Assembly: GCA_041879425.1 (NCBI GenBank)
Contig: CP090854.1
Coordinates: 3,100,001 to 3,164,000 of the forward strand
Length of the DNA: 64,000 nt
DNA from: Vibrio pomeroyi
GTDB lineage: Bacteria > Pseudomonadota > Gammaproteobacteria > Enterobacterales > Vibrionaceae
Reading direction: 5' to 3'
The position numbers and the translations under genes are program-made. This document shows, in pieces, positions 40,605 to 50,085 of the stretch (positions are counted from its first letter, which is position 1; every line of letters starts with the position of its first letter). The notes beneath the pieces are model-generated. The model had not been told where the DNA came from. It did no database searches and worked only from the letters and a program-made list of their open reading frames with translations.

Positions 40605-42599
40605 TTAAGCAAGAAGCTCTTTCGCTGTGTTTACTACGTTTTCAGTAGTGAAACCGAACATCTTGAATAGCTCGCCTGCTGGTGCAGATTCGCCGAATGT
40701 TGTCATGCCAATGATCTTGCCACCGAAACCAACGTACTTGTACCAGAAGTCAGCGATCCCAGCTTCTACTGCGATACGCGCAGTCACGTCAGATGGAAGT
40801 ACAGACTCACGGTATTCAGCGTCTTGCTTGTCAAACGCGTCAGTTGCAGGCATAGATACTACACGTACTTTCTTGCCTTCAGCTGTTAGTTCAGCAGCAG
40901 CTTCAACTGCAAGTTCAACTTCAGAACCTGTTGCAATGATGATTAGCTCTGGCTTGCCTTCACAATCTTTCAGGATGTAACCACCCTTAGCGATGTTAGC
41001 GACTTGCTCAGCGTCACGATCTTGTTGTGCAAGGTTTTGACGAGAGAAGATTAGCGATGAAGGACCATCTTTACGTTCAATAGCCAGTTTCCAAGCCACT
41101 GCAGATTCAACTTGGTCACATGGACGCCATGTGCTCATGTTTGGAGTCAGACGTAGAGAAGCGATTTGCTCAACCGGTTGGTGAGTAGGACCATCTTCGC
41201 CTAGGCCGATAGAGTCGTGCGTGTAAACTTGGATGTTCTGAACTTTCATCAGAGCAGCCATGCGCATTGCGTTACGAGCGTATTCCATGAACATTAGGAA
41301 CGTTGCGCCGTATGGTACGAAACCACCGTGCAAAGCGATACCGTTCATGATAGCCGTCATACCGAATTCACGTACACCGTAGTGGATGTAGTTGCCAGAG
41401 AAGTCAGTTGCTTCAAGAGACTTAGAACCAGACCACATAGTTAGGTTAGAAGGCGCAAGGTCAGCAGAGCCGCCCATGAATTCTGGAAGCATTTGACCAA
41501 ACGCTTCTAGTGCGTTTTGAGATGCTTTACGTGAAGCGATGTTTGCTGGGTTAGCTTGAAGATCAGCAATGATTGCGTTTGCTTTCTCTTCCCACTCAGC
41601 TGGAAGTTCACCGTTAGTACGACGTTTGAATTCTACAGCTAGCTCAGGGTAAGCCGCTGCGTATGCGTCAAACTTAGCATTCCAAGCAGCTTCTTTTGCT
41701 GCGCCTGCTTCTTTCGCATTCCACTCAGCTGCGATATCAGCCGGGATTTCGAAAGGACCGTGTTCCCAACCCAATGCTGCTTTAGTTGCTGTGATTTCAT
41801 CAGCGCCTAGTGGAGCACCGTGACAGTCGTGTGTACCTGCTTTGTTTGGAGAACCAAAACCGATGATAGTTTTAGTACAAATAAGCGTTGGACGAGGATC
41901 CGCTTTAGCCGCTTCAATTGCAGCGTTGATAGCATCAGAATCGTGACCATCTACCGCTGGGATTACGTGCCAGCCGTATGCTTCAAAACGCTTAGGTGTA
42001 TCGTCAGAGAACCAACCTTCAACTTCACCATCGATAGAGATGCCGTTGTCATCCCAGAAAGCAACCAGCTTACCAAGACCTAGCGTACCTGCTAGAGAAC
42101 ATGCTTCGTGAGAGATACCTTCCATCAGACAGCCATCACCCATGAATGCATAAGTGTAGTGGTCTACGATGTCGTGGCCTTCTTTGTTGAACTGTGCAGC
42201 CAGTGCTTTCTCAGCCATTGCCATACCAACAGCGTTAGTGATGCCTTGACCTAGAGGACCGGTCGTTGTCTCGATACCAGGAGCGTAACCGTACTCTGGG
42301 TGACCAGGAGTCTTAGAGTGCAGTTGACGGAAGTTTTTAAGGTCTTCAATTGAAAGCTCGTAACCTGCAAGGTGAAGCAGAGAGTAAATCAGCATTGAAC
42401 CATGGCCGTTAGACAGGATAAAACGGTCGCGGTCAGCCCACTCTGGGTTTGCTGGGTTGTGGTTCAAGTGGCCACGCCAAAGAACTTCAGCGATGTCAGC
42501 CATGCCCATAGGTGCGCCTGGGTGGCCTGAATTTGCTTGTTGAACACCGTCCATGCTAAGTGCGCGGATTGCATTGGCTAGATCTTTACGAGAAGGCAT
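40605..42599 (-). CDS. tktA: Transketolase
   Basis: Transketolase moves two-carbon units between sugar phosphates with thiamine diphosphate, and supplies erythrose 4-phosphate, the substrate of Epd encoded next door. The ATG at 42599, after CAGGAGC, gives 664 residues starting [20 protein letters not shown]. The ThDP motif [20 protein letters not shown]...[19 protein letters not shown] near residue 24 and [14 protein letters not shown] in the pyrimidine domain are present. It lies upstream of epd and divergent from metK. Confidence 0.98.
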   Translation of the reverse strand: MPSRKDLANAIRALSMDGVQQANSGHPGAPMGMADIAEVLWRGHLNHNPANPEWADRDRFILSNGHGSMLIYSLLHLAGYELSIEDLKNFRQLHSKTPGHPEYGYAPGIETTTGPLGQGITNAVGMAMAEKALAAQFNKEGHDIVDHYTYAFMGDGCLMEGISHEACSLAGTLGLGKLVAFWDDNGISIDGEVEGWFSDDTPKRFEAYGWHVIPAVDGHDSDAINAAIEAAKADPRPTLICTKTIIGFGSPNKAGTHDCHGAPLGADEITATKAALGWEHGPFEIPADIAAEWNAKEAGAAKEAAWNAKFDAYAAAYPELAVEFKRRTNGELPAEWEEKANAIIADLQANPANIASRKASQNALEAFGQMLPEFMGGSADLAPSNLTMWSGSKSLEATDFSGNYIHYGVREFGMTAIMNGIALHGGFVPYGATFLMFMEYARNAMRMAALMKVQNIQVYTHDSIGLGEDGPTHQPVEQIASLRLTPNMSTWRPCDQVESAVAWKLAIERKDGPSSLIFSRQNLAQQDRDAEQVANIAKGGYILKDCEGKPELIIIATGSEVELAVEAAAELTAEGKKVRVVSMPATDAFDKQDAEYRESVLPSDVTARIAVEAGIADFWYKYVGFGGKIIGMTTFGESAPAGELFKMFGFTTENVVNTAKELLA

Positions 42600-42696
42600 G
42601 TCTGCTCCTGGATACATAAGCGATTTAAAAAAGAGATTGATGCTAAAGTTTTCATTTTTATTAGCGCGGGTATTCTCTCAAACGACTATAGCGACT

Positions 42697-42709
42697 GCAA
42701 ACGTTTTAC
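42697..42709. promoter_or_regulatory. GCAAACGTTTT motif between tktA and metK
   Basis: GCAAACGTTTTAC in the tktA upstream region shares the core of the fbaA motif. A LacI-family operator half is possible. Confidence 0.35.
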
Positions 42710-42782
42710 TGGCATTTTAACGGTCATTTTTCGCAATTTTCGAACATTTACATCACTTAGCAACGGCTCATCTCAAACGATA

Positions 42783-42794
42783 CGCAAACGTTTA
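42783..42794. promoter_or_regulatory. PurR-like motif between tktA and metK
   Basis: ACGCAAACGTTTAG (from 42781) matches the left part of the PurR consensus ACGCAAACGTTTGCGT, with the right end diverged. Nearest genes are metK downstream and tktA divergent. Confidence 0.4.
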
Positions 42795-42847
42795 GTTATG
42801 ACATATCATAAAAAAGAGCTTGTAATTCGACCGCTGGAATTTAGAAT

Positions 42848-42871
42848 AGCCGTCTAGATGTAGAAACACCT
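42848..42871 (+). promoter_or_regulatory. Possible tandem MetJ boxes before metK
   Basis: Three consecutive 8-mers, AGCCGTCT, AGATGTAG and AAACACCT, match the MetJ consensus AGACGTCT at about 7, 5 and 5 positions. They overlap the downstream side of a possible promoter (TTGTAA, 16 bp, TAGAAT). Known biology: metK is MetJ-repressed in enterobacteria. Confidence 0.4.
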
Positions 42872-42957
42872 ACAAAATATACTGTATTTAATGGCGGCGC
42901 TTCCTAGCTTGCGACGCCATAAAACTATTTACACCAAAACCTAAAAGTGGAGCTCTC

Positions 42958-44112
42958 ATGGCTAAGCACCTATTCACTTCTGAATCTGTTTCAGAAGGCC
43001 ATCCAGATAAAATTGCAGACCAAATCTCTGATGCTGTTCTTGATGCCATCTTGGAACAAGATCCAAAAGCACGTGTTGCTTGTGAGACTTACGTAAAAAC
43101 CGGCATGGTTATGGTTGGCGGTGAAGTAACAACGTCTGCATGGGTTGATATCGAAGAAATCACTCGTGAAACAGTACGTGAAATTGGTTACGTTCATTCT
43201 GATATGGGCTTTGACGCTGACTCTTGTGCCGTTCTAAACACAATTGGTAAGCAGTCTCCAGACATCAACCAAGGTGTTGATAAAGCAGACCCTAAAGAGC
43301 AAGGCGCTGGCGACCAAGGCATCATGTTTGGTTACGCGACTAACGAAACACCGATCCTAATGCCTGCTCCAATTACTTACTCTCACCTTCTTGTTAAGAA
43401 GCAAGCTGAAGTACGTAAGAGCGGTAAGCTTGACTTCCTTCGTCCAGATGCGAAATCTCAAGTAACATTCCAGTACGACCAAGGCAAGATCGTTGGTATC
43501 GATGCTGTTGTTCTTTCTACTCAACACTGTGATTCAGTAACAACTCCGGATCTACGTGAAGCGGTAATGGAAGAGATCATCAAGCCAGTACTTCCTTCTG
43601 AGTGGATCAACAAAGACACTAACTTCTTCATCAACCCAACAGGCCGTTTCGTAATCGGTGGCCCAATGGGTGACTGTGGTCTAACAGGTCGTAAGATCAT
43701 CGTTGATACCTACGGCGGCGCAGCTCGTCACGGTGGCGGTGCATTCTCTGGTAAAGATCCATCAAAAGTTGACCGTTCTGCAGCTTACGCAGCACGTTAC
43801 GTGGCGAAAAACATCGTTGCTGCTGGCATGGCTGACCGTTGTGAGATTCAACTGTCTTACGCTATCGGTGTTGCAGATCCAACATCTATCATGGTTGAAA
43901 CGTTTGGTACTGAAAAAGTAGCTCACGAAATCATCATTGAAGCAGTTCGTCAAAACTTCGACCTACGTCCATACGGTCTTCAAGAAATGCTAAATCTTCT
44001 TCAGCCTATCTACAAGCAGACTGCAGCATACGGCCACTTCGGTCGTGAAGAATTCCCTTGGGAAGCGACTGACAAAGCAGCAATCCTTGCAAACTTCGCT
44101 GGCCTAAAATAA
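42958..44112 (+). CDS. metK: S-adenosylmethionine synthase
   Basis: MetK makes SAM from methionine and ATP. The 384-residue protein has ATP-site [22 protein letters not shown], the hexapeptide [10 protein letters not shown] (about residues 117-126) and the P-loop-like [26 protein letters not shown] provides the ribosome site. It is divergent from tktA across 358 bp, which hold several candidate regulatory sites. Confidence 0.99.
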   Translation: MAKHLFTSESVSEGHPDKIADQISDAVLDAILEQDPKARVACETYVKTGMVMVGGEVTTSAWVDIEEITRETVREIGYVHSDMGFDADSCAVLNTIGKQSPDINQGVDKADPKEQGAGDQGIMFGYATNETPILMPAPITYSHLLVKKQAEVRKSGKLDFLRPDAKSQVTFQYDQGKIVGIDAVVLSTQHCDSVTTPDLREAVMEEIIKPVLPSEWINKDTNFFINPTGRFVIGGPMGDCGLTGRKIIVDTYGGAARHGGGAFSGKDPSKVDRSAAYAARYVAKNIVAAGMADRCEIQLSYAIGVADPTSIMVETFGTEKVAHEIIIEAVRQNFDLRPYGLQEMLNLLQPIYKQTAAYGHFGREEFPWEATDKAAILANFAGLK

Positions 44113-44137
44113 TTTAGCCACTGCGATTTGTTTCTTT

Positions 44138-44172
44138 AAAGCCCTTACTGCTTAGTAAGGGCTTTATTTTTA
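44138..44172 (+). terminator. Terminator after metK
   Basis: Perfect 12-bp stem AAAGCCCTTACT / AGTAAGGGCTTT with a GCTT loop followed by ATTTTTA. The rest of the 368-bp gap to the next gene (44173-44480) shows nothing I can name. Confidence 0.88.
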
Positions 44173-44480
44173 TGTACTTACCGAACTTTCACTCGCTACT
44201 CCTTTCTCTAACGCCCTTCTTTACCGTTAACCACTAAGTATAAAAAGCCGCCGATAATTTGTGTTTTCTAACACTACTGACAATAGTTAAGGTAACTCCT
44301 AGGCGATCAAGCTCACATTTAACTTAAATTAATTCAGTCTGATAACGCTCGTTAAATGCACGCTAGAACAAAAACTGGGATGACAAAGAGCAATTTAGCT
44401 CAACACCATAACTCTCACACAAGTCACACCGATGAGCCTTATGGAATTATAACTAGGACGTTATTTAACTAGGGGGATCT

Positions 44481-45278
44481 ATGCCTCGTACCGCGCACCC
44501 ATCCGAACTGAACGATAAAAAACACAAGGTCAGCGATAAGGATTACGCTCGCACCATTCCTTGCAACCAAATCAGTATTTCCGCACCCTTTCATTGGTTG
44601 TCGCTTGCTCTGCATGACTTAGTAAGAATGCCATTAATCAGTGCATTTTACGGTTTGTGCTTTATGGGAGCGGCAATCGCCATAGTTCAACTTGTCCAAT
44701 GGCAAGGAACACACTTGGTGGTGATGCCGAGCTTGATTGTGTACATGCTTATAGGGCCTTTCCTTGCTCTGGGCCTGTATGACGCAGCCTGGGAAAGAGA
44801 AAAAGGACACAACGCCAGCCTACTGCACTCCATGAAAGCCATCACTCGTAACTCAACCCACCAATGGGCCTTTGCGATTGTATTAATGGTCGCGATGATA
44901 TTTTGGATGCGTATCGCCGCTCTGTTGCATGCTTTGTATCCATCTGTACAAGGTGCTCCATTAGCTGAATTTGCTCCCTTCCTGATCACGGGTTCTGTGA
45001 TTGGATTCGTTATCGCTAGCCTAATATTCAGCATCTCAGCGTTTTCTATCCCATTGATGATGGAGAGACGCGTGGATGTGATGAGCGCAATCTTCACTAG
45101 CTTCAATGCAGTGAAATCCAACATCCCTGCAATGGTGGTGTGGGCAAGTATTATTTGTGCCGGTATTCTGGTGGGCTTCGCGACCTACGGCATTGGTATG
45201 ATCGTCACCATGCCGCTACTTGGTTACGGTACATGGCATGCCTACCACGAAATAATCAAGAAGAATCACCACCTATAA
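44481..45278 (+). CDS. DUF2189 integral membrane protein
   Basis: A 265-residue predicted inner-membrane protein with about six hydrophobic helices (starting near residues 52, 78, 126, 166, 180 and 214), preceded by a 40-residue polar N-terminus. The pattern, including GPFLALGLYDAAWEREKG, is that of the DUF2189 family, whose function is unknown. GGGGGA precedes the ATG. It stands alone with a terminator after it. Confidence 0.8.
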   Translation: MPRTAHPSELNDKKHKVSDKDYARTIPCNQISISAPFHWLSLALHDLVRMPLISAFYGLCFMGAAIAIVQLVQWQGTHLVVMPSLIVYMLIGPFLALGLYDAAWEREKGHNASLLHSMKAITRNSTHQWAFAIVLMVAMIFWMRIAALLHALYPSVQGAPLAEFAPFLITGSVIGFVIASLIFSISAFSIPLMMERRVDVMSAIFTSFNAVKSNIPAMVVWASIICAGILVGFATYGIGMIVTMPLLGYGTWHAYHEIIKKNHHL

Positions 45279-45311
45279 ATTATCGCCAGAATAACGAGCA
45301 ATGTTATGATT

Positions 45312-45343
45312 AGGCCTTAGCTTAAACGCTGAGGCCTTTTTTT
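45312..45343 (+). terminator. Terminator between the DUF2189 gene and sprT
   Basis: AGGCCTTAGC pairs with GCTGAGGCCT (one G-U pair), followed by seven T residues. It ends only 15 bases before the sprT start, so sprT is either started very close by or reached by read-through. Confidence 0.85.
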
Positions 45344-45357
45344 GGAGTTAACAACGT

Positions 45358-45858
45358 TTGTCTTACACGCCACAACAACATCGAGCAAATAAGAAATTGG
45401 CTGAGTGCCTAGCTATCGCTAATCAACATTTCTCTCGTGAATTCCCATGCCCAACCATCACTTACAAGTTAAGAGGCAAAGCTGCGGGAAAGGCCTACCT
45501 GCAGCTCAATGAAATTAAGCTCAACCATGTACTCTTCGCCGAGAATGAAGATGCCTTCATTAACGAGGTGGTGCCTCATGAACTGGCACATCTGATCACC
45601 CATCAAGTATTTGGACGAGTGAGACCTCACGGGAATGAGTGGAAATACGTGATGGAAAAGGTATTCAATGTACCAGCCAAAACAACCCACAGTTTTGAGA
45701 TAACCTCAGTGCAAGGTAAGACCTTTGAGTACCGCTGCGACTGCACGGTTTACCCACTTTCGATTAGACGTCACAACAAGGTATTACGTAACCAATCAAG
45801 CTATCGTTGCCAACAGTGCAGTCAAACCTTGGCCTTTACTGGCAAGCAACTCAGCTAA
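45358..45858 (+). CDS. sprT: SprT-family zinc metalloprotease-like protein
   Basis: SprT-like proteins share the zinc-peptidase fold of SPRTN, but the bacterial role is not well established. The 166-residue product starts at a TTG, with GGAG about 10 bases upstream. The metal motif [16 protein letters not shown] (HExxH, His/Glu near residues 78-82) and a C-terminal four-Cys zinc ribbon (YRCDC..., YRCQQC) are visible. It lies before endA, as in E. coli. Confidence 0.9.
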   Translation: MSYTPQQHRANKKLAECLAIANQHFSREFPCPTITYKLRGKAAGKAYLQLNEIKLNHVLFAENEDAFINEVVPHELAHLITHQVFGRVRPHGNEWKYVMEKVFNVPAKTTHSFEITSVQGKTFEYRCDCTVYPLSIRRHNKVLRNQSSYRCQQCSQTLAFTGKQLS

Positions 45859-45963
45859 CATCTGATCACTCGCTCGTGTTCAATTGAGTGACTAGCCCAC
45901 TTCTCTTCAGAGAATTGCACTCCATTGAGTAGACGATTGAAATGTAATGGAGAAATCTATCAC

Positions 45964-45992
45964 TTGAGTGCTAGACTGATATTTATCATACT
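45964..45992 (+). promoter_or_regulatory. Likely promoter of endA
   Basis: TTGAGT (45964-45969), 17-bp spacer and CATACT (45987-45992). An inverted repeat ACTGATA / TATCAGT brackets the -10. The start would be about 10 bases before the endA ATG. Confidence 0.5.
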
Positions 45993-46009
45993 TTTATCAG
46001 TCTTTTTCT

Positions 46010-46741
46010 ATGCACAAAACCACTCCAAAAGCATTTGGCCTATCGGTGTCTTTTTACTTATCGATAGTATTTTGCCTACTGGTAACTCAAAGCGTTTTCG
46101 CCGCTCCACCGAGTTCCTTCTCCAAAGCAAAAAAAGAAGCCGTGAAGATTTACCTTGATCACCCGACTTCATTCTATTGTGGCTGTGACATTACTTGGAA
46201 AGACAAAAAGAAAGGCATTCCAGACCTTGATGGCTGTGGTTATCAAGTACGAAAGCAGCAAAAACGGGCGAGTCGAATTGAGTGGGAACACGTTGTTCCC
46301 GCTTGGCAATTTGGCCACCAGCGCCAGTGTTGGCAAGACGGTGGGCGCAAGAATTGCACTCGTAATGACAAAATATTCAAATCCATGGAAGCCGACCTTC
46401 ATAACCTAACTCCGGCCATTGGCGAGGTTAACGGTGATCGCTCTAACTACAATTTCAGTCAGTGGAATGGTATGGATGGGGTGAGCTATGGTCAGTGTGA
46501 AATGCAGGTCAACTTCAAGCAGCGTAAGGTTATGCCACCAGACAGAGCAAAAGGCTCTATCGCTCGTACCTATCTTTACATGAGCCAAGAGTATGGCTTC
46601 AAGCTATCTAAGCAGCAAACCAATCTGATGATGGCGTGGAACAAGCAGTTTCCTGTCGATGAGTGGGAATGTACTCGTGATGAGCGTATCTATGCCATCC
46701 AAGGTAATCACAACCCATTTGTTTACCCAGCTTGTAAATAA
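46010..46741 (+). CDS. endA: Secreted/periplasmic endonuclease I (Dns)
   Basis: EndA (Dns in Vibrio) is a periplasmic or secreted nuclease that degrades extracellular DNA and limits natural transformation. The 243-residue protein has a signal peptide (hydrophobic [17 protein letters not shown], then QSVFA) and the endonuclease I core with the catalytic [19 protein letters not shown] (His-Glu-His region, about residues 89-107), [19 protein letters not shown] and paired cysteines. There is no ribosome site before the ATG, and an in-frame stop lies 33 bases upstream, so this start is firm. Confidence 0.96.
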   Translation: MHKTTPKAFGLSVSFYLSIVFCLLVTQSVFAAPPSSFSKAKKEAVKIYLDHPTSFYCGCDITWKDKKKGIPDLDGCGYQVRKQQKRASRIEWEHVVPAWQFGHQRQCWQDGGRKNCTRNDKIFKSMEADLHNLTPAIGEVNGDRSNYNFSQWNGMDGVSYGQCEMQVNFKQRKVMPPDRAKGSIARTYLYMSQEYGFKLSKQQTNLMMAWNKQFPVDEWECTRDERIYAIQGNHNPFVYPACK

Positions 46742-46778
46742 CGCCACTCGCGTACCCCACATTCCTAACCGTCTCAAA

Positions 46779-46810
46779 CAAGAGTTTCAGAATTGCCCCT
46801 GAAACTCTTG
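46779..46810. terminator. Hairpin after endA (terminator or regulatory)
   Basis: A perfect 12-bp inverted repeat CAAGAGTTTCAG / CTGAAACTCTTG with an 8-base loop. The T-run (46822-46827) comes 11 bases after the stem, which is too far for a standard terminator. Confidence 0.5.
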
Positions 46811-46894
46811 CTCTACCCTTGTTTTTTCAACTAAAAGCATCCATGTTAGGCAGAGACAAAATACCCAAATGATCATATTTATAGGTTTACCAGC

Positions 46895-47626
46895 ATGAGA
46901 ATCCCTCGTATCCATCACCCAGAACGCATTCACCAGTTAGGTTCTCTCGCTTTAGGCGAAGATGCCGCGGGTCATGTTGGTCGTGTCCTTCGCATGAAAG
47001 AAGGTCAAGAGGTTCTTCTATTTGATGGCAGTGGCGCTGAATTCCCTGCGACAATTGCTGAGGTATCAAAGAAGAATGTGACGGTTAATGTTACTGAGCG
47101 AATCGAACGCAGCAGTGAATCTCCGTTAGACTTACATTTAGGCCAAGTGATTTCACGTGGCGACAAAATGGAATTCACGATTCAGAAATCGGTTGAGCTT
47201 GGTGTAAACACCATTACCCCACTGATTTCAGAGCGCTGTGGCGTTAAACTCGATACTAAGCGATTCGAGAAAAAACTCGCGCAGTGGCAAAAGATTGCTA
47301 TAGCAGCGTGTGAACAGTGTGGCCGTAACACGGTTCCAGTCATTCGCCCAATCATGCAACTTGAAGAATGGTGTAGCGAACCGAGTGAAGCATTAAAGCT
47401 GAACCTGCACCCTCGCGCAAAATACTCAATTAATACCCTTCCAGAACCCATCAGCAAGGTACGTCTATTGATCGGTCCTGAAGGTGGCTTGTCAGCTGAA
47501 GAAATCGGCATGACAGAACAATACAAATTTGAAGAGACGCTACTCGGCCCACGTGTACTTCGTACCGAAACAGCAGCTCTAACCGCAATTACTGCCTTAC
47601 AAGTCCGTTTTGGCGATCTAGGCTAG
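46895..47626 (+). CDS. rsmE: 16S rRNA (uracil-1498 N3)-methyltransferase
   Basis: RsmE methylates U1498 of 16S rRNA with SAM. The 243-residue protein begins [17 protein letters not shown], has a PUA-like N-terminal domain, and the SPOUT knot motifs [16 protein letters not shown] and [20 protein letters not shown]. It is followed by gshB after 9 bp, the conserved order. Confidence 0.97.
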   Translation: MRIPRIHHPERIHQLGSLALGEDAAGHVGRVLRMKEGQEVLLFDGSGAEFPATIAEVSKKNVTVNVTERIERSSESPLDLHLGQVISRGDKMEFTIQKSVELGVNTITPLISERCGVKLDTKRFEKKLAQWQKIAIAACEQCGRNTVPVIRPIMQLEEWCSEPSEALKLNLHPRAKYSINTLPEPISKVRLLIGPEGGLSAEEIGMTEQYKFEETLLGPRVLRTETAALTAITALQVRFGDLG

Positions 47627-47635
47627 GAGAAAAAA

Positions 47636-48586
47636 ATGATCAAACTTGGCATCGTAATGGATCCAATTTCATCCATTAACATCAAAAAAGACTCTAGCTT
47701 TGCCATGATGCTTGAAGCTCAGCGTCGTGGTTACGAAATCCATTACATGGAAATGGATGATCTACACTTAGATCAAGGCGTAGCCATTGCTGACACAAAG
47801 ATTGTAGAACTCAAAGAAGATCCAAACGGTTGGTACGAATTCAAGTCAGAACAGACTATCGCGCTATCAGATTTAGATGCTGTGCTGATGCGTAAAGATC
47901 CTCCGTTTGACACTGAGTACATCTATGCAACCTACATTCTTGAACGTGCTGAAGAGAACGGCGCGCTGATCGTAAACAAACCGCAAAGCCTACGTGACTG
48001 TAACGAGAAATTATTCACAGCTTGGTTCCCAGAGCTAACGCCAACTACTATCGTGACTCGTAAAGCAGAAAAGATTAAAGAGTTCCGCGAGAAGCACGGT
48101 GACGTAATTCTTAAGCCACTTGATGGCATGGGTGGCGCATCGATCTTCCGTGTTAAAGAAGGCGATCCAAACGTATCAGTGATCATTGAAACCTTGACTA
48201 ACCACGGTCAAAACTACGCAATGGCACAGACCTTTGTTCCAGATATCAGCAACGGTGACAAGCGTATTCTTGTGGTTGATGGTGAGCCAATGCCTTACTG
48301 CCTAGCGCGTATTCCTGCTAAAGGGGAAACTCGAGGCAACCTAGCTGCTGGTGGTACTGGTGAAGCTCGCCCTCTAAGTGAAACCGATTGGGCTATCGCA
48401 CGAGCGGTTGCTCCATCACTAAAAGAGAAAGGCTTAATCTTCGTAGGACTTGACGTTATCGGTGACAAGCTGACTGAAATTAACGTGACGAGCCCAACGT
48501 GTATCCGTGAAATTGAAGCTGCTTTTGATATTTCAGTGACGGGTAAATTAATGGATGCAATCGAGCGTCGCGTTAACGCTAAATAG
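47636..48586 (+). CDS. gshB: Glutathione synthetase
   Basis: GshB joins gamma-glutamylcysteine and glycine using ATP. The 316-residue ATP-grasp enzyme starts MIKLGIVMDPISSINIKKDSSFAMM, has the flexible loop LDGMGGASIFRV (near residue 162) and the ATP/Mg site FVGLDVIGDKLTEINVTSPT. AGGAGA precedes the ATG. It lies between rsmE and yqgE. Confidence 0.98.
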   Translation: MIKLGIVMDPISSINIKKDSSFAMMLEAQRRGYEIHYMEMDDLHLDQGVAIADTKIVELKEDPNGWYEFKSEQTIALSDLDAVLMRKDPPFDTEYIYATYILERAEENGALIVNKPQSLRDCNEKLFTAWFPELTPTTIVTRKAEKIKEFREKHGDVILKPLDGMGGASIFRVKEGDPNVSVIIETLTNHGQNYAMAQTFVPDISNGDKRILVVDGEPMPYCLARIPAKGETRGNLAAGGTGEARPLSETDWAIARAVAPSLKEKGLIFVGLDVIGDKLTEINVTSPTCIREIEAAFDISVTGKLMDAIERRVNAK

Positions 48587-48638
48587 CCTAAACTTAAGAA
48601 AGTCTTAGCTATTCGCACACATTTAGACACAGAATCGA

Positions 48639-48665
48639 TGAGCGGCTTTACGCCGCTCTTCTTCC
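48639..48665 (+). terminator. Terminator after gshB
   Basis: GAGCGGC / GCCGCTC stem with a TTTAC loop followed by TTCTTCCTTT. Moderate strength. Confidence 0.7.
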
Positions 48666-48695
48666 TTTACTGGGAACACACTGGCAGGAGGCTCT

Positions 48696-49259
48696 ATGAA
48701 TTTAACGAACCACTTTCTGGTCGCAATGCCCGGAATGAAAGACCCATACTTTCAAAACTCGGTGATCTACCTTTGTGAGCACAATGACGAAGGTGCAATG
48801 GGTCTGATGATCAACGCTCCTATCGATGTCACTGTCGGCAGCATGCTCAAACAAGTTGAGGTTGATTCTGAACAACCCAAATCCAATCAAGCAAGTCTTG
48901 ATAAACCTGTTTTAAATGGTGGACCTGTAGCAGAAGACCGCGGGTTTATTTTGCACAAGCCCAAAGGCAGCTATCAATCCAGCATCAACATGACGGACCA
49001 AATCTCGGTAACAACCTCAAAAGATATCTTGATGGTATTAGGAACCGAAGATGAACCGATCAATTATCTGGTTGCACTTGGCTACTCTGGGTGGGAGCCA
49101 GGCCAGCTGGAGATAGAACTGACCGAGAACTCATGGCTAACCGTTGAAGCCGATCCAAAGGTCATCTTCGACACACCAATCTCAGACCGCTGGAAAGTCG
49201 CGGTGCAAATGTTAGGTATTAATGCCGCTCAGCTTTCAGCAGATGCAGGCCACGCCTAG
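48696..49259 (+). CDS. yqgE: UPF0301/AlgH family protein YqgE
   Basis: YqgE is a conserved protein of unknown function; an AlgH homologue affects alginate regulation in Pseudomonas. The 187-residue product starts [40 protein letters not shown], diagnostic for the family, with [16 protein letters not shown] and [21 protein letters not shown] lies before the ATG. ruvX follows after 54 bp, as in E. coli. Confidence 0.95.
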   Translation: MNLTNHFLVAMPGMKDPYFQNSVIYLCEHNDEGAMGLMINAPIDVTVGSMLKQVEVDSEQPKSNQASLDKPVLNGGPVAEDRGFILHKPKGSYQSSINMTDQISVTTSKDILMVLGTEDEPINYLVALGYSGWEPGQLEIELTENSWLTVEADPKVIFDTPISDRWKVAVQMLGINAAQLSADAGHA

Positions 49260-49313
49260 CCCTACTCAGCTCAATAAAATAAACACTCAAACACAGATTA
49301 ATTTGGAAGCCCC

Positions 49314-49736
49314 ATGTCACGAACAATTATGGCATTTGACTACGGTACAAAAAGTATCGGCAGTGCGATTGGACAAGAAATAACAGGCACAGCAAGCCCT
49401 CTGAAAGCCTTTAAAGCCAAAGATGGCATCCCAAACTGGGACGATATCGAAAAGCAAATTAAGGAATGGCAACCAAATCTGATTGTGGTTGGCCTTCCTA
49501 CCGACCTGCACGGTAAAGATCTAGCAACCATCACACCTAGAGCAAAGAAGTTCGCTAACCGCCTCAAAGGACGCTTTGGTGTCGATGTTGAACTGCATGA
49601 TGAGAGGCTATCGACCGCGGAAGCAAGAGCCGATCTTTTTGACATGGGTGGCTACAAAGCACTAAGCAAAGGCAACGTTGATAATCAATCAGCTGTGGTT
49701 ATTTTGGAAAGTTGGTTTGAAGCACAATATTCATAA
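49314..49736 (+). CDS. ruvX: Holliday junction resolvase-like RuvX (YqgF)
   Basis: RuvX has an RNase H-like fold and acts in pre-16S rRNA 5' processing; it was also proposed as a Holliday junction resolvase. The 140-residue protein has the catalytic [14 protein letters not shown] (Asp near residue 8), [11 protein letters not shown], the DERLSTAEA motif and a late Asp in [15 protein letters not shown]. It is paired with yqgE. Confidence 0.95.
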   Translation: MSRTIMAFDYGTKSIGSAIGQEITGTASPLKAFKAKDGIPNWDDIEKQIKEWQPNLIVVGLPTDLHGKDLATITPRAKKFANRLKGRFGVDVELHDERLSTAEARADLFDMGGYKALSKGNVDNQSAVVILESWFEAQYS

Positions 49737-49834
49737 CGAAAAATAAGTGAGCAAAATGTGAGCTAACTTGTGATCCCACTCGAATTTCATATCGTAATGT
49801 CGATGCAATTCAAAATAAGAACGTGGGAGTTCAC

Positions 49835-49996
49835 ATGAAAATTATTCTAGCAATCTTCGCCGCTCTAGCAATAACAGCATGTAGTTCAATGGGTGGTGGT
49901 TCGGCTGGTTATACTGGCGAGCAATATCCAACTAAAATTAAATTAGAAAAAGAACGCGGTTACTCGAACGATAACAACAGTTTTGCAAACCACTAA
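49835..49996 (+). CDS. Small lipoprotein of unknown function
   Basis: A 53-codon gene with a lipoprotein signal: MKIILAIFAALAITAC, lipobox AITAC with Cys16, then SSMGGGSAGYTGEQYP and a charged C-terminal part. GGGAGTTCAC gives a ribosome site 5 bases before the ATG, and a strong terminator follows. It lies between ruvX and pilU. I recognise no family; the Gly/Ser-rich linker after the lipidated Cys suggests an envelope-anchored peptide. Confidence 0.75.
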   Translation: MKIILAIFAALAITACSSMGGGSAGYTGEQYPTKIKLEKERGYSNDNNSFANH

Positions 49997-50010
49997 TTTA
50001 TTCGCTTCAC

Positions 50011-50038
50011 AAAAAACCCGCCTTGGAGCGGGTTTTTT
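50011..50038. terminator. Bidirectional terminator after the lipoprotein gene
   Basis: Perfect 11-bp stem AAAAAACCCGC / GCGGGTTTTTT with a 6-base loop; usable for the convergent pilU. Confidence 0.9.
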
Positions 50039-50054
50039 ATTGGTATTAAGATTT

Positions 50055-50082
50055 AGCTCTAAGCTCTAAGCTCTAAGCTCTG
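50055..50082. repeat. Tandem repeat, four copies of a 7-mer
   Basis: AGCTCTA is repeated three times exactly and a fourth time as AGCTCTG, four bases beyond the pilU stop codon (50086, minus strand). Confidence 0.88.
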
Positions 50083-50085
50083 AAT

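Noticed and set aside
42618..42957. SAM riboswitch before metK
   Set aside because: No SAM-I, SAM-II or related core was recognised; MetJ-type control is more likely in this group.
44174..44239. Short frame after metK (MYLPNFHS...)
   Set aside because: About 20 codons, overlapping the end of the metK terminator, no ribosome site.
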